Part shown: piece by piece, positions 39,215 to 47,560 of the stretch | Layout of the letters: each line of letters starts with the position of its first letter | Numbering within the stretch: position 1 is the stretch's first letter | Assembly (NCBI GenBank): GCA_963802375.1 | Contig: CAWDIJ010000009.1 | Coordinates: 142,837-206,836, forward strand | Source: JACDAN01 sp963802375 | GTDB taxonomy: Bacteria > Actinomycetota > Thermoleophilia > Gaiellales > Gaiellaceae | Reading direction: 5' to 3' | DNA: 64,000 nt | Translations under genes and position numbers: made by a program | The notes under the pieces: model-generated | Databases searched by the model: none | Seen by the model: the letters and a program-made list of their open reading frames with translations, nothing else | What the model was told of the DNA's origin: nothing

Positions 39215-40215
39215 TCCAGGAGGCGCTGTCGCAGTTGCTCGACGGACACGACCTCGACCGGAACGAGGCGCGGCGCGTGATGGGGTCGATCATGGACGGC
39301 GAGGCGACGCCGGCGCAGATCGGCGGGTTCCTCGTCGCCCTGCGCCTCAAGGGCGAGACCGCGGAGGAGATCGCCGGGTGCGCGGAGGCGATGCGCGAGC
39401 ACGTGCTGGCCGTGAAGCCCGAGCGCGGCGACCTCGTGGACACGGCAGGAACCGGCGGCGACGGCGCGCGGACGTTCAACATCTCGACGGCCGCTGCGCT
39501 GGTGGCGGCTGCCGCGGGCGCCGGAGTCGCGAAGCACGGCAACCGAGCCGTCTCGTCGTCCTCGGGCTCGGCCGACGTCCTGGAGGCGCTCGGTTTCTCG
39601 CTCGAGCTGGAGCCGGAGCGGATCGAGCGCTCGATCGACGAGCTGGGCTTCGGATTCCTGTTCGCGCCGACGCACCACCCGGCGATGCGCCACGCGGCGC
39701 CGGTCCGCCGCGAGCTGGCCACGCGCACCGTCTTCAACGTCCTCGGCCCGCTGACGAACCCGGCCGGCGCCAGGGCGCAGGTCGTCGGCGTCTACGCGCC
39801 GGAGCTCGTGCCGACAATCGCGGACGTCCTACTCCGGCTCGGCGCCACGCGCGCCTTCGTCGTTCACGGCGCCGGCGGTGTGGACGAGCTCTCGCCGGCC
39901 GGCCCGAACCTCGTCTGCGAGGTCGCGGACGGGCAGGTACGGCGGCGCGAGATCGACCCGGTCGAGCTCGGCGTCCCGCGCTGCGCGCCGGAGGACCTTC
40001 GCGGCGGCGAGCCGGAGGACAACGCGCGGACGATCCGCGAGATCTTCGCCGGCGCGAACGGCGCACGGCGCGATGCAGTCCTTCTCAATGCCGCCGGCGC
40101 GATCGCAGCCGGCGGCCATGCGGCCGATCTCGCGGAAGGGCTCGAGCTGGCGCGCGAGGCGATCGACTCGGGTGCGGCGGGAGAGCGACTGGAGGCCCTG
40201 ATTGCGTTTCGCTGA
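39211..40215 (+). CDS. trpD: Anthranilate phosphoribosyltransferase
   Basis: Adds phosphoribose from PRPP to anthranilate. GTGGDGARTFNIST binds PRPP, followed by KHGNRAVSSSSGSAD, and RTVFNVLGPLTNPA; 334 residues, the usual length. Starts with GTG inside the trpG stop. Confidence 0.96.
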   Translation: MIQEALSQLLDGHDLDRNEARRVMGSIMDGEATPAQIGGFLVALRLKGETAEEIAGCAEAMREHVLAVKPERGDLVDTAGTGGDGARTFNISTAAALVAAAAGAGVAKHGNRAVSSSSGSADVLEALGFSLELEPERIERSIDELGFGFLFAPTHHPAMRHAAPVRRELATRTVFNVLGPLTNPAGARAQVVGVYAPELVPTIADVLLRLGATRAFVVHGAGGVDELSPAGPNLVCEVADGQVRRREIDPVELGVPRCAPEDLRGGEPEDNARTIREIFAGANGARRDAVLLNAAGAIAAGGHAADLAEGLELAREAIDSGAAGERLEALIAFR

Positions 40216-41363
40216 TGCGCTCCGCGGCCCGGGGCTCGCGGCGATCGCCGAGGTCAAGCGGCGATCACCGTCCGCCGGCGATCTCAGGCCGGACGCGGAT
40301 CCGGCCGAGCTCGCACGCGGGTTCGAGCGAGCCGGGGCCGCCGCCGTCTCGATCCTCGTGGACGAGCACTTCGCCGGCTCGTTCGAGGATCTGCGCGCCG
40401 CGCGGGCCGTGATCGGGCTGCCGCTTGCTCGCGAAGGGGTTCTTCTCGACCCGCGACGAGCTCCGCGAGCTGCGCGAGGCCGGAGCCGATGCCGTGCTCC
40501 TGCTGCTGCGCGATCTCGACGACGAGACGATGGCGGAGCTGCTCCGAAGCGCCGGGGAGTTCGAGCTCGACGCGCTCGTCGAGGCCCACGACGCCGGCGA
40601 GCTCGAGCGAGCGGTGCAGCTCAAAGCGGAGACGATCGGGATCAATGCCAGGGATCTCTCCACCTTCGAGATCGACCGCCGCGCCCAGCTGGCACTTGTC
40701 GCGAAGGCCCCGCGCGACCGGGTCGTCATCGCCGAGAGCGGGATCGCCTCGCGGGCACAGGGCGCGGCCGCGGAGCTCGCGGGTGCCGATGCAATCCTCG
40801 TCGGCTCGGCCCTCATGCGCGCCGGCGACCCGACCGCGAAGCTGTCCGAGCTGATCTCCCGCCCGCTCGTGAAGGTCTGCGGGCTGACCCGCGATGAGGA
40901 CGTCTCCGCCGCAGCCGACGCGGGCGCCGACCTGGCCGGCTTCATCCGCGTCGACGGAAGCCCGCGCCGAGCCGCCGGCGTGCTGCCGGTGCCTGACACC
41001 ATGCTTTCCGTCTCCGTCCACGTCGGAGAGCCGAGCGACGAGGGCGCCGACCTCGTCCAGCTCTACGAGCGAGACACGAACGGCCGCGTGCGCGGCCGGG
41101 ACGCCGTCCTGCTGCGCGAGGGCGAGCACGTCGCCCGCGTCCTCGATCTCCCGTGGGCTGAGGACGATCCCGACCATCTAGCCCGCGCCGAGGCGGCCGA
41201 CGGCCGGGTCGTGCTGGCGGGAAGGCTCGGCCCCGACAACGTCGGAGCAGCGATCGAGGCGGTGCATCCGTGGGCCGTCGACGCGGCGTCGAGGCTCGAG
41301 TCCGAGCCGGGCATCAAGGATCACGGCAAGGTGCGCGCCTTCGTCGAGGCGGCGCGATGCTGA
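40202..41363 (+). CDS. trpCF: Indole-3-glycerol-phosphate synthase / phosphoribosylanthranilate isomerase fusion, frameshifted
   Basis: The TrpC half has AEVKRRSPSAG, and after a shift KGFFSTRDEL, GINARDLSTF and AESGIASR; it runs directly into a TrpF half starting LVKVCGLTRDEDV and ending GIKDHGKVRAFVEAA, without a stop between. So one polypeptide carries steps three and four, in C-then-F order as in enterobacterial TrpCF. One extra base near 40426 (CCGCTTGCTC) splits the frame after VIGLP. The TrpF half is short (~160 residues). TTG at 40202 overlaps trpD by 14 bases. Confidence 0.85.
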
Positions 41364-42460
41364 CCTACGGCGCCTACGGCGGCCGCTTCGTGCCCGAGAC
41401 GCTGATCCCGGCGCTGGACGAGCTCGAGCAGGCATGGAACGAGGCGAAGGACGATCCCGCCTTCGCCCTGGAGCTGGCCGACCTCGGCAGCTCCTTCGCC
41501 GGCCGGCCGACGCCGCTGACCCGCGTCGAGCGCTTCGCGCCGGACAAACGGCTCTATCTCAAGCGCGAGGATCTCCTCCACACCGGCGCCCACAAGCTGA
41601 ACAACGCGCTCGGCCAGGCGGTGCTCGCACGCCGGCTCGGAAAGCAGCGGATCGTGGCCGAGACAGGCGCGGGCCAGCATGGCGTCGCAACGGCCACGGT
41701 CTGCGCGAAGTTCGGCCTCGACTGCGTCGTCTACATGGGCGCCGAGGACATGTCCCGACAAGCGCCCAACGTCGACCGGATGCACCTGCTCGGAGCCGAG
41801 GTCGTGCCCGTCGAGTACGGGACGAAGACCCTCCGTGAGGCGACGAGCGAGGCGATTCGCGACTGGATCACCAACGTCGAGACGACGCACTACCTCCTCG
41901 GCTCCTGCGTCGGCCCGCACCCGTATCCCGAGCTCGTCCGCGAGCTCCAGGCGGTGATCGGACGGGAAGCAAGGGCCCAGATCCTCGAGCTCGAAGGCCG
42001 GCTGCCGGACGCGGCGATCGCGTGCGTCGGCGGCGGCTCCAACGCGATCGGCCTCTTCGCCGGCTTCCTCGACGACGATGTCGAGCTCGTCGGCGTCGAG
42101 GCGGCGAACGCCGCCAGCCTGGGCTCCGGCAGAGCCGGCGTCCTGCACGGCGCGCGCTCCTCGCTGCTGGCCGACGAGGACGGCCAGGTGCTCGACGCCG
42201 AGTCGATCTCCGCGGGTCTCGACTATCCCGGGGTCGGACCGGAGCACGCCTTCCTCCGCGACTCCGGCCGGGCTCGGTACCTGCAAGCGACGGACCAGGA
42301 GGCGCTCGCAGCCTTCCGCCGGCTCGCAGAGACCGAAGGCATCCTCCCCGCCCTCGAGCCGGCCCACGCCCTCGCCCGAGTCGGCAGCCTCGAGGCTGAG
42401 CTGGTCGTCCTCTGCCTCTCGGGCCGGGGCGACAAAGACCTCGCCCAGGTGACGGGATGA
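41357..42460 (+). CDS. trpB: Tryptophan synthase beta chain (TrpB1 type)
   Basis: PLP enzyme joining indole and serine. The PLP lysine lies in HTGAHKLNNALGQ, with AETGAGQHGVATA and the phosphate loop GGGSNAIG. 367 residues, slightly short for TrpB1 (~400). ATG at 41357 overlaps the trpCF end by 7 bases, and its stop overlaps the trpA ATG. It should work as an alpha-beta complex with TrpA; a distant TrpB2 lies at 59595. Confidence 0.96.
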   Translation: MLTYGAYGGRFVPETLIPALDELEQAWNEAKDDPAFALELADLGSSFAGRPTPLTRVERFAPDKRLYLKREDLLHTGAHKLNNALGQAVLARRLGKQRIVAETGAGQHGVATATVCAKFGLDCVVYMGAEDMSRQAPNVDRMHLLGAEVVPVEYGTKTLREATSEAIRDWITNVETTHYLLGSCVGPHPYPELVRELQAVIGREARAQILELEGRLPDAAIACVGGGSNAIGLFAGFLDDDVELVGVEAANAASLGSGRAGVLHGARSSLLADEDGQVLDAESISAGLDYPGVGPEHAFLRDSGRARYLQATDQEALAAFRRLAETEGILPALEPAHALARVGSLEAELVVLCLSGRGDKDLAQVTG

Positions 42461-43170
42461 AGACGCTCGTCGTCTACCTGATGGCCGGGCGGGACACGCC
42501 GGAGCTCGCCGAGGCCGCGGTCGCCGGCGGCGCCGACATCGTCGAGCTCGGCTTCCCCTTCTCAGACCCGCTCGCCGACGGGCCGGTGATCCGCCGTGCC
42601 GCCGAGCGCTCGCTTGCCGAGGGGATGCGCACCCGCCAGTGCCTCGAGTGCCTGGCCAGGACCCGAGCCCGGGTCGAGGTCCCACTGATCCCGATGACCT
42701 ACGCCTCGCTGCTCGAGGCCTACGGCTACGGCCGCTTCGCGGCCGACGCGCGGGCCGCCGGCGCCGACAGCCTGATCGTCGCCGACCTCCCGGCAGGGGA
42801 CATGCCCGAGCTTCGGCGCATCCAGCTCATCGCCCCCACCTCGACCGACGCACGGATCGACATTGCGGCGCGGCAGACCGACGGTTGGCTGTACCTGGTC
42901 ACCGTCACAGGGACGACCGGGGCCCGCGAGCGCCTCTCCCCTTCGCTCGCGGGTCTCGTCGCCCGCACGCGGCCACTCACCGACCTGCCGCTCTACGCCG
43001 GCTTCGGCATCTCGACGCCGGAGCAGGCCGCTGAGGCCTCGGTTCTCGCCGACGGGATCGTCGTCGGCTCCCGCGCAGTCGAGGTGGCCGAGCGAGGTCC
43101 AGATGCCCTGCACGACTACGTTGCCTCGCTCCGGGCCGTGCTCGGGGCATTGGCACAATCGACCGCATGA
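42457..43170 (+). CDS. trpA: Tryptophan synthase alpha chain
   Basis: Cleaves indole-glycerol phosphate and channels indole to TrpB. The catalytic Glu is in DIVELGFPFSDPLADGP with the second catalytic Asp in ADLPAGD; GFGISTPEQ binds phosphate. At 237 residues it is compact (typical ~265). ATGA overlap with trpB. Last gene of the trp operon. Confidence 0.94.
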   Translation: MKTLVVYLMAGRDTPELAEAAVAGGADIVELGFPFSDPLADGPVIRRAAERSLAEGMRTRQCLECLARTRARVEVPLIPMTYASLLEAYGYGRFAADARAAGADSLIVADLPAGDMPELRRIQLIAPTSTDARIDIAARQTDGWLYLVTVTGTTGARERLSPSLAGLVARTRPLTDLPLYAGFGISTPEQAAEASVLADGIVVGSRAVEVAERGPDALHDYVASLRAVLGALAQSTA

Positions 43171-43239
43171 AACGCTCCTCCCGGAATGAAGCACGGGCCG
43201 TCGGGCCGCGCTGTGCGGCGCGACGCGTCGTCCTCAGTC

Positions 43240-43264
43240 GCGCCCATAGCGCTGCTATGGACGC
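43240..43264. repeat. Palindrome in the trpA-trpS gap
   Basis: GCGCCCATAGC-GCT-GCTATGGACGC, a 10-of-11 bp inverted repeat with a 3-base loop, in the otherwise empty 154-bp gap between trpA and trpS. It could terminate the trp operon or be a dispersed extragenic palindrome. Confidence 0.45.
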
Positions 43265-43324
43265 TCCCTGCGTCCTAGCCTCGCACTCGCCCATCGCACC
43301 CCGACGACGCGTGGTCATCCCAGA

Positions 43325-44311
43325 ATGAGCTTGAGGATCTTCTCCGGCATCCAGCCGACTGGCTCGAAGCACTTCGGCAACTACAGCGGCGGCTTCCGCC
43401 AGTACGCCGCGACGCAGGAGCTCGGCGATGCCTTCTTCTGCATCGTCGACCTGCACTCGATCACCGTCGACCACGACCCGGCCGATCTGCGCGAGCGGAC
43501 GCTCGACCTCGCGGCGATGCTCTTCGCCACCGGCCTCGAACCCGAACGGTCGACCGTCTTCGTCCAGAGCCACGTGACCGCCCACCCCGAAGCGGCTTGG
43601 CTGCTGAGCTCGGTCGCGAGCTTCGGCGAGCTGCGCCGGATGCACCAGTTCAAGGAGAAGTCCGACCAGCAGGAGTTCGTCTCGGCCGGGCTCTTCACGT
43701 ACCCGGTGCTGATGGCCGGCGACATCCTGCTCTACCAGACCGACCTCGTCCCGATCGGCGACGACCAGCGCCAGCACCTCGAGCTGTCGCGCAACATCGC
43801 CGAGCGCTTCAACTCACGCTACGGCGAGATTTTCAAGCTGCCCGAAGGGCGCTACCCGGAGATCGGCGCGCGGATCATGGACCTTCAGGAGCCCGACCGG
43901 AAGATGTCGACCACGCTCGGCACGCCGCAGGGCACGCTCCAGCTGCTGGACGAGGCGGACACCCTGCGCAAGAAGGTGAAGAGCGCCGTTACCGACTCGG
44001 GAACTGACGTCCGTCGCGGCGAGGACAAGGCCGGGATCACCAACCTGATCGACATCATGTCGGTGGCCACCGGCAACGCGCCCGAGGAGATCGAGTCCCG
44101 CTATGACGGGTCTGGCTACGGCCAGTTCAAGTCGGACGTAGCCGAGGCAGTCGTCGAGGTCGTCGTGCCGATCCAGGAGCGGTACCGGGCCCTCCGCTCG
44201 GACGACGCCGAGCTGCACCGTCTGCTCGCGCTCGGCGCCGAGAAGGCGCGTGAGGAGTCTGCCTCGACGCTCGCTGCGATGTACGACCACATGGGCTTCG
44301 TCCGGCCCTGA
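43325..44311 (+). CDS. trpS: Tryptophanyl-tRNA synthetase
   Basis: Class I synthetase charging tRNA-Trp. The HIGH-type signature is variant (GIQPTGSKHFGNY) and the KMSKS loop reads RKMSTT. YPVLMAGDILLYQTDLVPIGDDQ is the conserved Trp/ATP pocket region. 328 residues, full length; ATG at 43325. Lies directly downstream of trpA, in keeping with tryptophan-related clustering. Confidence 0.95.
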   Translation: MSLRIFSGIQPTGSKHFGNYSGGFRQYAATQELGDAFFCIVDLHSITVDHDPADLRERTLDLAAMLFATGLEPERSTVFVQSHVTAHPEAAWLLSSVASFGELRRMHQFKEKSDQQEFVSAGLFTYPVLMAGDILLYQTDLVPIGDDQRQHLELSRNIAERFNSRYGEIFKLPEGRYPEIGARIMDLQEPDRKMSTTLGTPQGTLQLLDEADTLRKKVKSAVTDSGTDVRRGEDKAGITNLIDIMSVATGNAPEEIESRYDGSGYGQFKSDVAEAVVEVVVPIQERYRALRSDDAELHRLLALGAEKAREESASTLAAMYDHMGFVRP

Positions 44312-44364
44312 CTCGGCCCGAAGAGACTCTTGCGCGGCACCTCGCACACGGCCACGATCGCTCC

Positions 44365-44505
44365 GTGGACCCGCAGATCGAGCACCGCGACGTCACAACT
44401 ATCATGGGCCTTCTCGGCGACATCCACTACGAGCTACGCAAGATCCGAGAGCTACTGGAGGACGACGATGGGGAAGAAGAGGAAGCTCCCGAAGATCACA
44501 CCTGA
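44365..44505 (+). CDS. 46-residue acidic coiled-coil-like small protein
   Basis: A GTG-started frame ending in a long helix (LLGDIHYELRKIRELLEDDD) and an acidic Glu/Asp tail. An ATG at 44404 would give a 33-residue form. The pattern is typical of small actinobacterial helical proteins of unknown role. It overlaps the next small gene by 38 bases in a different frame. Confidence 0.5.
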   Translation: MDPQIEHRDVTTIMGLLGDIHYELRKIRELLEDDDGEEEEAPEDHT

Positions 44506-44617
44506 GGAAGAGGCGCGCTTCGAAAGGACGCAGCAGATGGTCCGCGAGCGAATCGCCTACCACGAGCAGAAGGCGCGTGAGGAAGACGAACGCCGAGCGG
44601 CCGCTCAGGAACGCTAG
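44468..44617 (+). CDS. 49-residue charged helical small protein
   Basis: Starts MGKKRKLPKITPEEEARFER and continues as a highly charged Glu/Arg/Gln helix. No family recognised. Located within the end of the preceding small frame and converging on corA, with a four-base overlap at 44614-44617. Composition argues for a real, probably coiled-coil protein. Confidence 0.5.
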   Translation: MGKKRKLPKITPEEEARFERTQQMVRERIAYHEQKAREEDERRAAAQER

Positions 44618-45576
44618 AGCCAGCCGGCGCGCCTGAAGCGCCAGTAGAGCATCAGGCAGACCCCGGCGATCACCGCCAGCACGAGCGGGTAGCCGAACCG
44701 CCACTCGAGCTCGGGCATGTGGTCGAAGTTCATCCCGTAGATCCCCGCGATCGCCGTCGGGACCGCGATGATCGCCGCCCAGGCGGAGATTTTCCGGACG
44801 TCCGCGTTCTGGCGGAAGCTCGCCTGCGTCAGGTTCGCGGTCAGGATGCTCGTCAGCAGCTCGCGGATCTCGATGATCCGTCCCATCTCGCGGAGCAGGT
44901 GGTCGTGCACGTCTCGAAAGTACGGCCGCATCTGTTCGGGCACGATGGGATACATGCCGCTGGCGAGGCCGTCGACCGGGCCCTCGAGCGGCGTGACTGC
45001 CTGGTGCACCTCCAGCACCGTCCGCTTGAGGCGGTAGATCTGCGCCGACGCGTCGCCATGGCTCGGAGAGAAGACTTCCTGCTCGAGGACCTGCACGCGC
45101 GCCTCGAGCTCCTGGATCAGCGGCAGGTAGTCGTCGGTGACCTTGTCGAGGATCCCCCACAGCGCCGCGGTCGGCCCGTGGGCCAACAGGTCGGTCCTCC
45201 CCTCGAGCGTCAGGCGGACGCGGTGGAGGTCGGTGTCGCCGTGCCTCACCGTGATGATGAACGTGTCGCCGACGAAGACGAGGACCTCGCCCAGGACGAG
45301 ATCCTCGTCCACGAGGTGTGCCGTCTTGAGGACGGTGAAGAGCGTGTCGCCGTAGACCTCGAGCTTCGGCCGCTGATGCGCCTTGATCGCGTCCTCGACA
45401 GCGAGCTCGTGGAGACCGAACTCGCGGCGGACCGCGTCGAACTCCTCTTCGGTCGGCTCGTGGAGGCCGATCCAGGCGAAGCAGCCCTGCTTGCGGCTCG
45501 CCTCATAGGTCTCCTCGAGAGGAAGATCGCCGGCGTAGCGGTGGCCGTTCACGTAGACCGCGCTGTCGACGATCAT
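44614..45576 (-). CDS. corA: CorA-family magnesium/cobalt transporter
   Basis: Pentameric divalent-cation channel: a long cytoplasmic N-terminal domain (MIVDSAVYVNGHRY onward), the selectivity loop YGMNF between two C-terminal transmembrane helices (~261-280 and ~292-312) and a basic tail. 320 residues, full length. ATG at 45576 overlaps the rluB stop. Confidence 0.94.
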   Translation of the reverse strand: MIVDSAVYVNGHRYAGDLPLEETYEASRKQGCFAWIGLHEPTEEEFDAVRREFGLHELAVEDAIKAHQRPKLEVYGDTLFTVLKTAHLVDEDLVLGEVLVFVGDTFIITVRHGDTDLHRVRLTLEGRTDLLAHGPTAALWGILDKVTDDYLPLIQELEARVQVLEQEVFSPSHGDASAQIYRLKRTVLEVHQAVTPLEGPVDGLASGMYPIVPEQMRPYFRDVHDHLLREMGRIIEIRELLTSILTANLTQASFRQNADVRKISAWAAIIAVPTAIAGIYGMNFDHMPELEWRFGYPLVLAVIAGVCLMLYWRFRRAGWL

Positions 45577-46259
45577 CGAACCGAGCGTAACGCGGCGACC
45601 TCGTCCTGGGTCAACTCACGCGACTGCCCCGGCTCGAGCCCCATGGTTGTCAGGCCGGCGTACCGGCTCCGGTGCAGCCGCCGGACGGGATGGCCGACGG
45701 CCTCCAGCATCCGCCGCACCTGGCGGTTGCGCCCCTCGTGGATCGTGAGCTCGACGCGCGACGGGCCCAGGCGTCGCACTTTCGCCGGCGCGGTCGGGCC
45801 GTCCTCGAGCGCGACTCCCTCCGCGAGCCGGCGGAGCGCGTCGTCATCGGGCTCGCCCTCCACCTCGGCCTCGTAGACCTTCTCGACCTCGTACTTCGGA
45901 TGGGCCAGGCGGTGCGCGAGGTCGCCGTCGTTCGTCAGAAGCAGGACGCCGGTTGTGTCGGCGTCGAGCCGCCCGACCGGCACGACGCGCGATTCGTGGC
46001 GCACGAGGTCGACGACCGTCGGGCGCCCCTGAGGATCGCTCGCCGTCGTCACGACGCCGGGAGGCTTGCTCAGTAGAACGTAGGCGAGCGGCTGTGGCGC
46101 GACCCGTTCGCCGTCAACCTCGACGCGATCGGCAGGCTCGACGAACGTGTTCAGCTGTCCGGGCTCTTCGTTCACTGTCACCCGCCCCGCCTTGATCAGC
46201 TCGTCGGCCTTGCGGCGGGAGGCGACTCCCGCCCGGGCAAGGTATGCGTTCAACCGCAC
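45573..46259 (-). CDS. Ribosomal large-subunit pseudouridine synthase (RluB/RsuA family)
   Basis: N-terminal S4 RNA-binding domain (RLNAYLARAGVASRRKADEL) and the catalytic motif VGRLDADTTGVLLLTNDG with the nucleophilic Asp, plus EGRNRQVRRM. 228 residues. It modifies rRNA; whether 23S (RluB) or 16S (RsuA) cannot be settled, though the RluB-like ending favours 23S. scpAB, often adjacent to this gene in other genomes, lies 4 kb away. Confidence 0.93.
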   Translation of the reverse strand: MRLNAYLARAGVASRRKADELIKAGRVTVNEEPGQLNTFVEPADRVEVDGERVAPQPLAYVLLSKPPGVVTTASDPQGRPTVVDLVRHESRVVPVGRLDADTTGVLLLTNDGDLAHRLAHPKYEVEKVYEAEVEGEPDDDALRRLAEGVALEDGPTAPAKVRRLGPSRVELTIHEGRNRQVRRMLEAVGHPVRRLHRSRYAGLTTMGLEPGQSRELTQDEVAALRSVR

Positions 46260-46276
46260 CGGGGTAGGGTTGCAGC

Positions 46277-46648
46277 GTGGGACGGATTGCGCCCTATTTG
46301 CTCTACGAGGACGGCGCCGCCGCGATCGACTTCCTCACGAAGGCATTCGGCTTCGAGGAGGTCATGCGGATGGACGAGGGCGGGGTCGTCAACCATGCGG
46401 AGCTTCGGCTCGGCGACGACTCGGTCATGCTCGGCGATCCCGGCGAGGACTACGAGGCCCCGAACAAGGCCAATCACCGAACCTCGCTCGTGCACGTCTA
46501 CGTCGACGACGTGGACGCCCACTATGAGCGGGCGAAGGCGGCCGGCGCCGAGATCGTCCAGGAGCCCACCGACCAGGAGTACGGCGACCGGCGCTACGAC
46601 GCGAAGGATCCCGAAGGCCAGCTCTGGTCGTTCGCAACGACGAGGTAG
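46277..46648 (+). CDS. VOC-superfamily (glyoxalase/bleomycin-resistance-like) protein
   Basis: A 123-residue single VOC module: IAPYLLYEDGAAAIDFLTKAF gives the typical first beta-alpha unit, LVHVYVDDVDAHYERAKAAGA the second, and DPEGQLWSFA the closing strand. Substrate unknown. Abuts the LLM oxidoreductase gene with no gap, so the two are probably co-transcribed. Confidence 0.85.
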   Translation: MGRIAPYLLYEDGAAAIDFLTKAFGFEEVMRMDEGGVVNHAELRLGDDSVMLGDPGEDYEAPNKANHRTSLVHVYVDDVDAHYERAKAAGAEIVQEPTDQEYGDRRYDAKDPEGQLWSFATTR

Positions 46649-47536
46649 ATGCGCGTTGCGCTGATGGTCGAAGGCCAGGAGGGCCCCGCCTGGCCGCAAT
46701 GGCTCGCGCTCGCCGACGCCTGTGAGGAGCGTGGCCTCGAAGCGCTCTTCCGGTCAGACCACTACCTCTCGCAGGCCGATGCCGGCCGGCCCGCGACCGA
46801 CGCGTGGACGCTCCTCGGCGCCCTCGCCGCGCGGACCTCGAAGCTCCGGCTCGGGACGCTCGTCTCTCCCGTGACCTTCCGGCACCCAGCTGTGGTGGCA
46901 AAGGCGGCCGCGACCGCCGACCACATCTCGGGGGGTCGCGTCGAGGTTGGAATGGGCGCGGGCTGGATGACGGAGGAGCACGAGCGCTTCGGCCTCGACT
47001 TCCCGGAGACGAAGGAACGGCTGCGGACGCTGGCCGAGCACGTCGAACACGTCGACCGGCAGCTCCGCGAGGACCCACTCGTCGTCCAGCAGCCTCGCCC
47101 GCCGCTGATCGTCGGCGGCAGCGCCGGCCGCGGAACCGCCGAGCCGGCCGCGCGGTTCGCAGACGAGTACAACACCTTCGGCGTCGACCAAGCCGAAGCC
47201 GCGCGTCGGCGGAAGAAGCTCGACCAGGCGTGCGAGGGGGAAGGCCGCGACCCGGCGTCCCTGCGCTTCTCTGTGATGACGCCGTTCCTGCTCGGGCGCG
47301 ACCACGCAAAGCGCTTCGTCCAGGTCTATCCGGGCGCAGGATCGCCGGACGAGGTGTTCGACGAGCTCCAGCGGCGGGGGCTCGCCGGGAGCGAGGTCGA
47401 TCTCGTGGACGGTCTCCGCGAATTCGAAGCGGTCGGCGTCGAGCGCGTGATGCTCCAGCACGTCGTCCACGACGACCTCGACGTCGTCGCGGCGCTTGGC
47501 GAGATCGCAGCGGCGTTCCAGGTGCCGCCTAGATAG
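46649..47536 (+). CDS. LLM-class flavin/F420-dependent oxidoreductase
   Basis: Luciferase-like TIM-barrel oxidoreductase. RSDHYLS near the N-terminus, LGTLVSPVTFRHPAVVAK, and HISGGRVEVGMGAGW are the recurrent segments of actinobacterial F420-binding LLM enzymes. 295 residues. Cofactor F420 is inferred from family similarity; the substrate is unknown. ATG immediately after the VOC stop. Confidence 0.87.
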   Translation: MRVALMVEGQEGPAWPQWLALADACEERGLEALFRSDHYLSQADAGRPATDAWTLLGALAARTSKLRLGTLVSPVTFRHPAVVAKAAATADHISGGRVEVGMGAGWMTEEHERFGLDFPETKERLRTLAEHVEHVDRQLREDPLVVQQPRPPLIVGGSAGRGTAEPAARFADEYNTFGVDQAEAARRRKKLDQACEGEGRDPASLRFSVMTPFLLGRDHAKRFVQVYPGAGSPDEVFDELQRRGLAGSEVDLVDGLREFEAVGVERVMLQHVVHDDLDVVAALGEIAAAFQVPPR

Positions 47537-47560
47537 GCAAGCTCCGCGGCCGAGCCCTCG

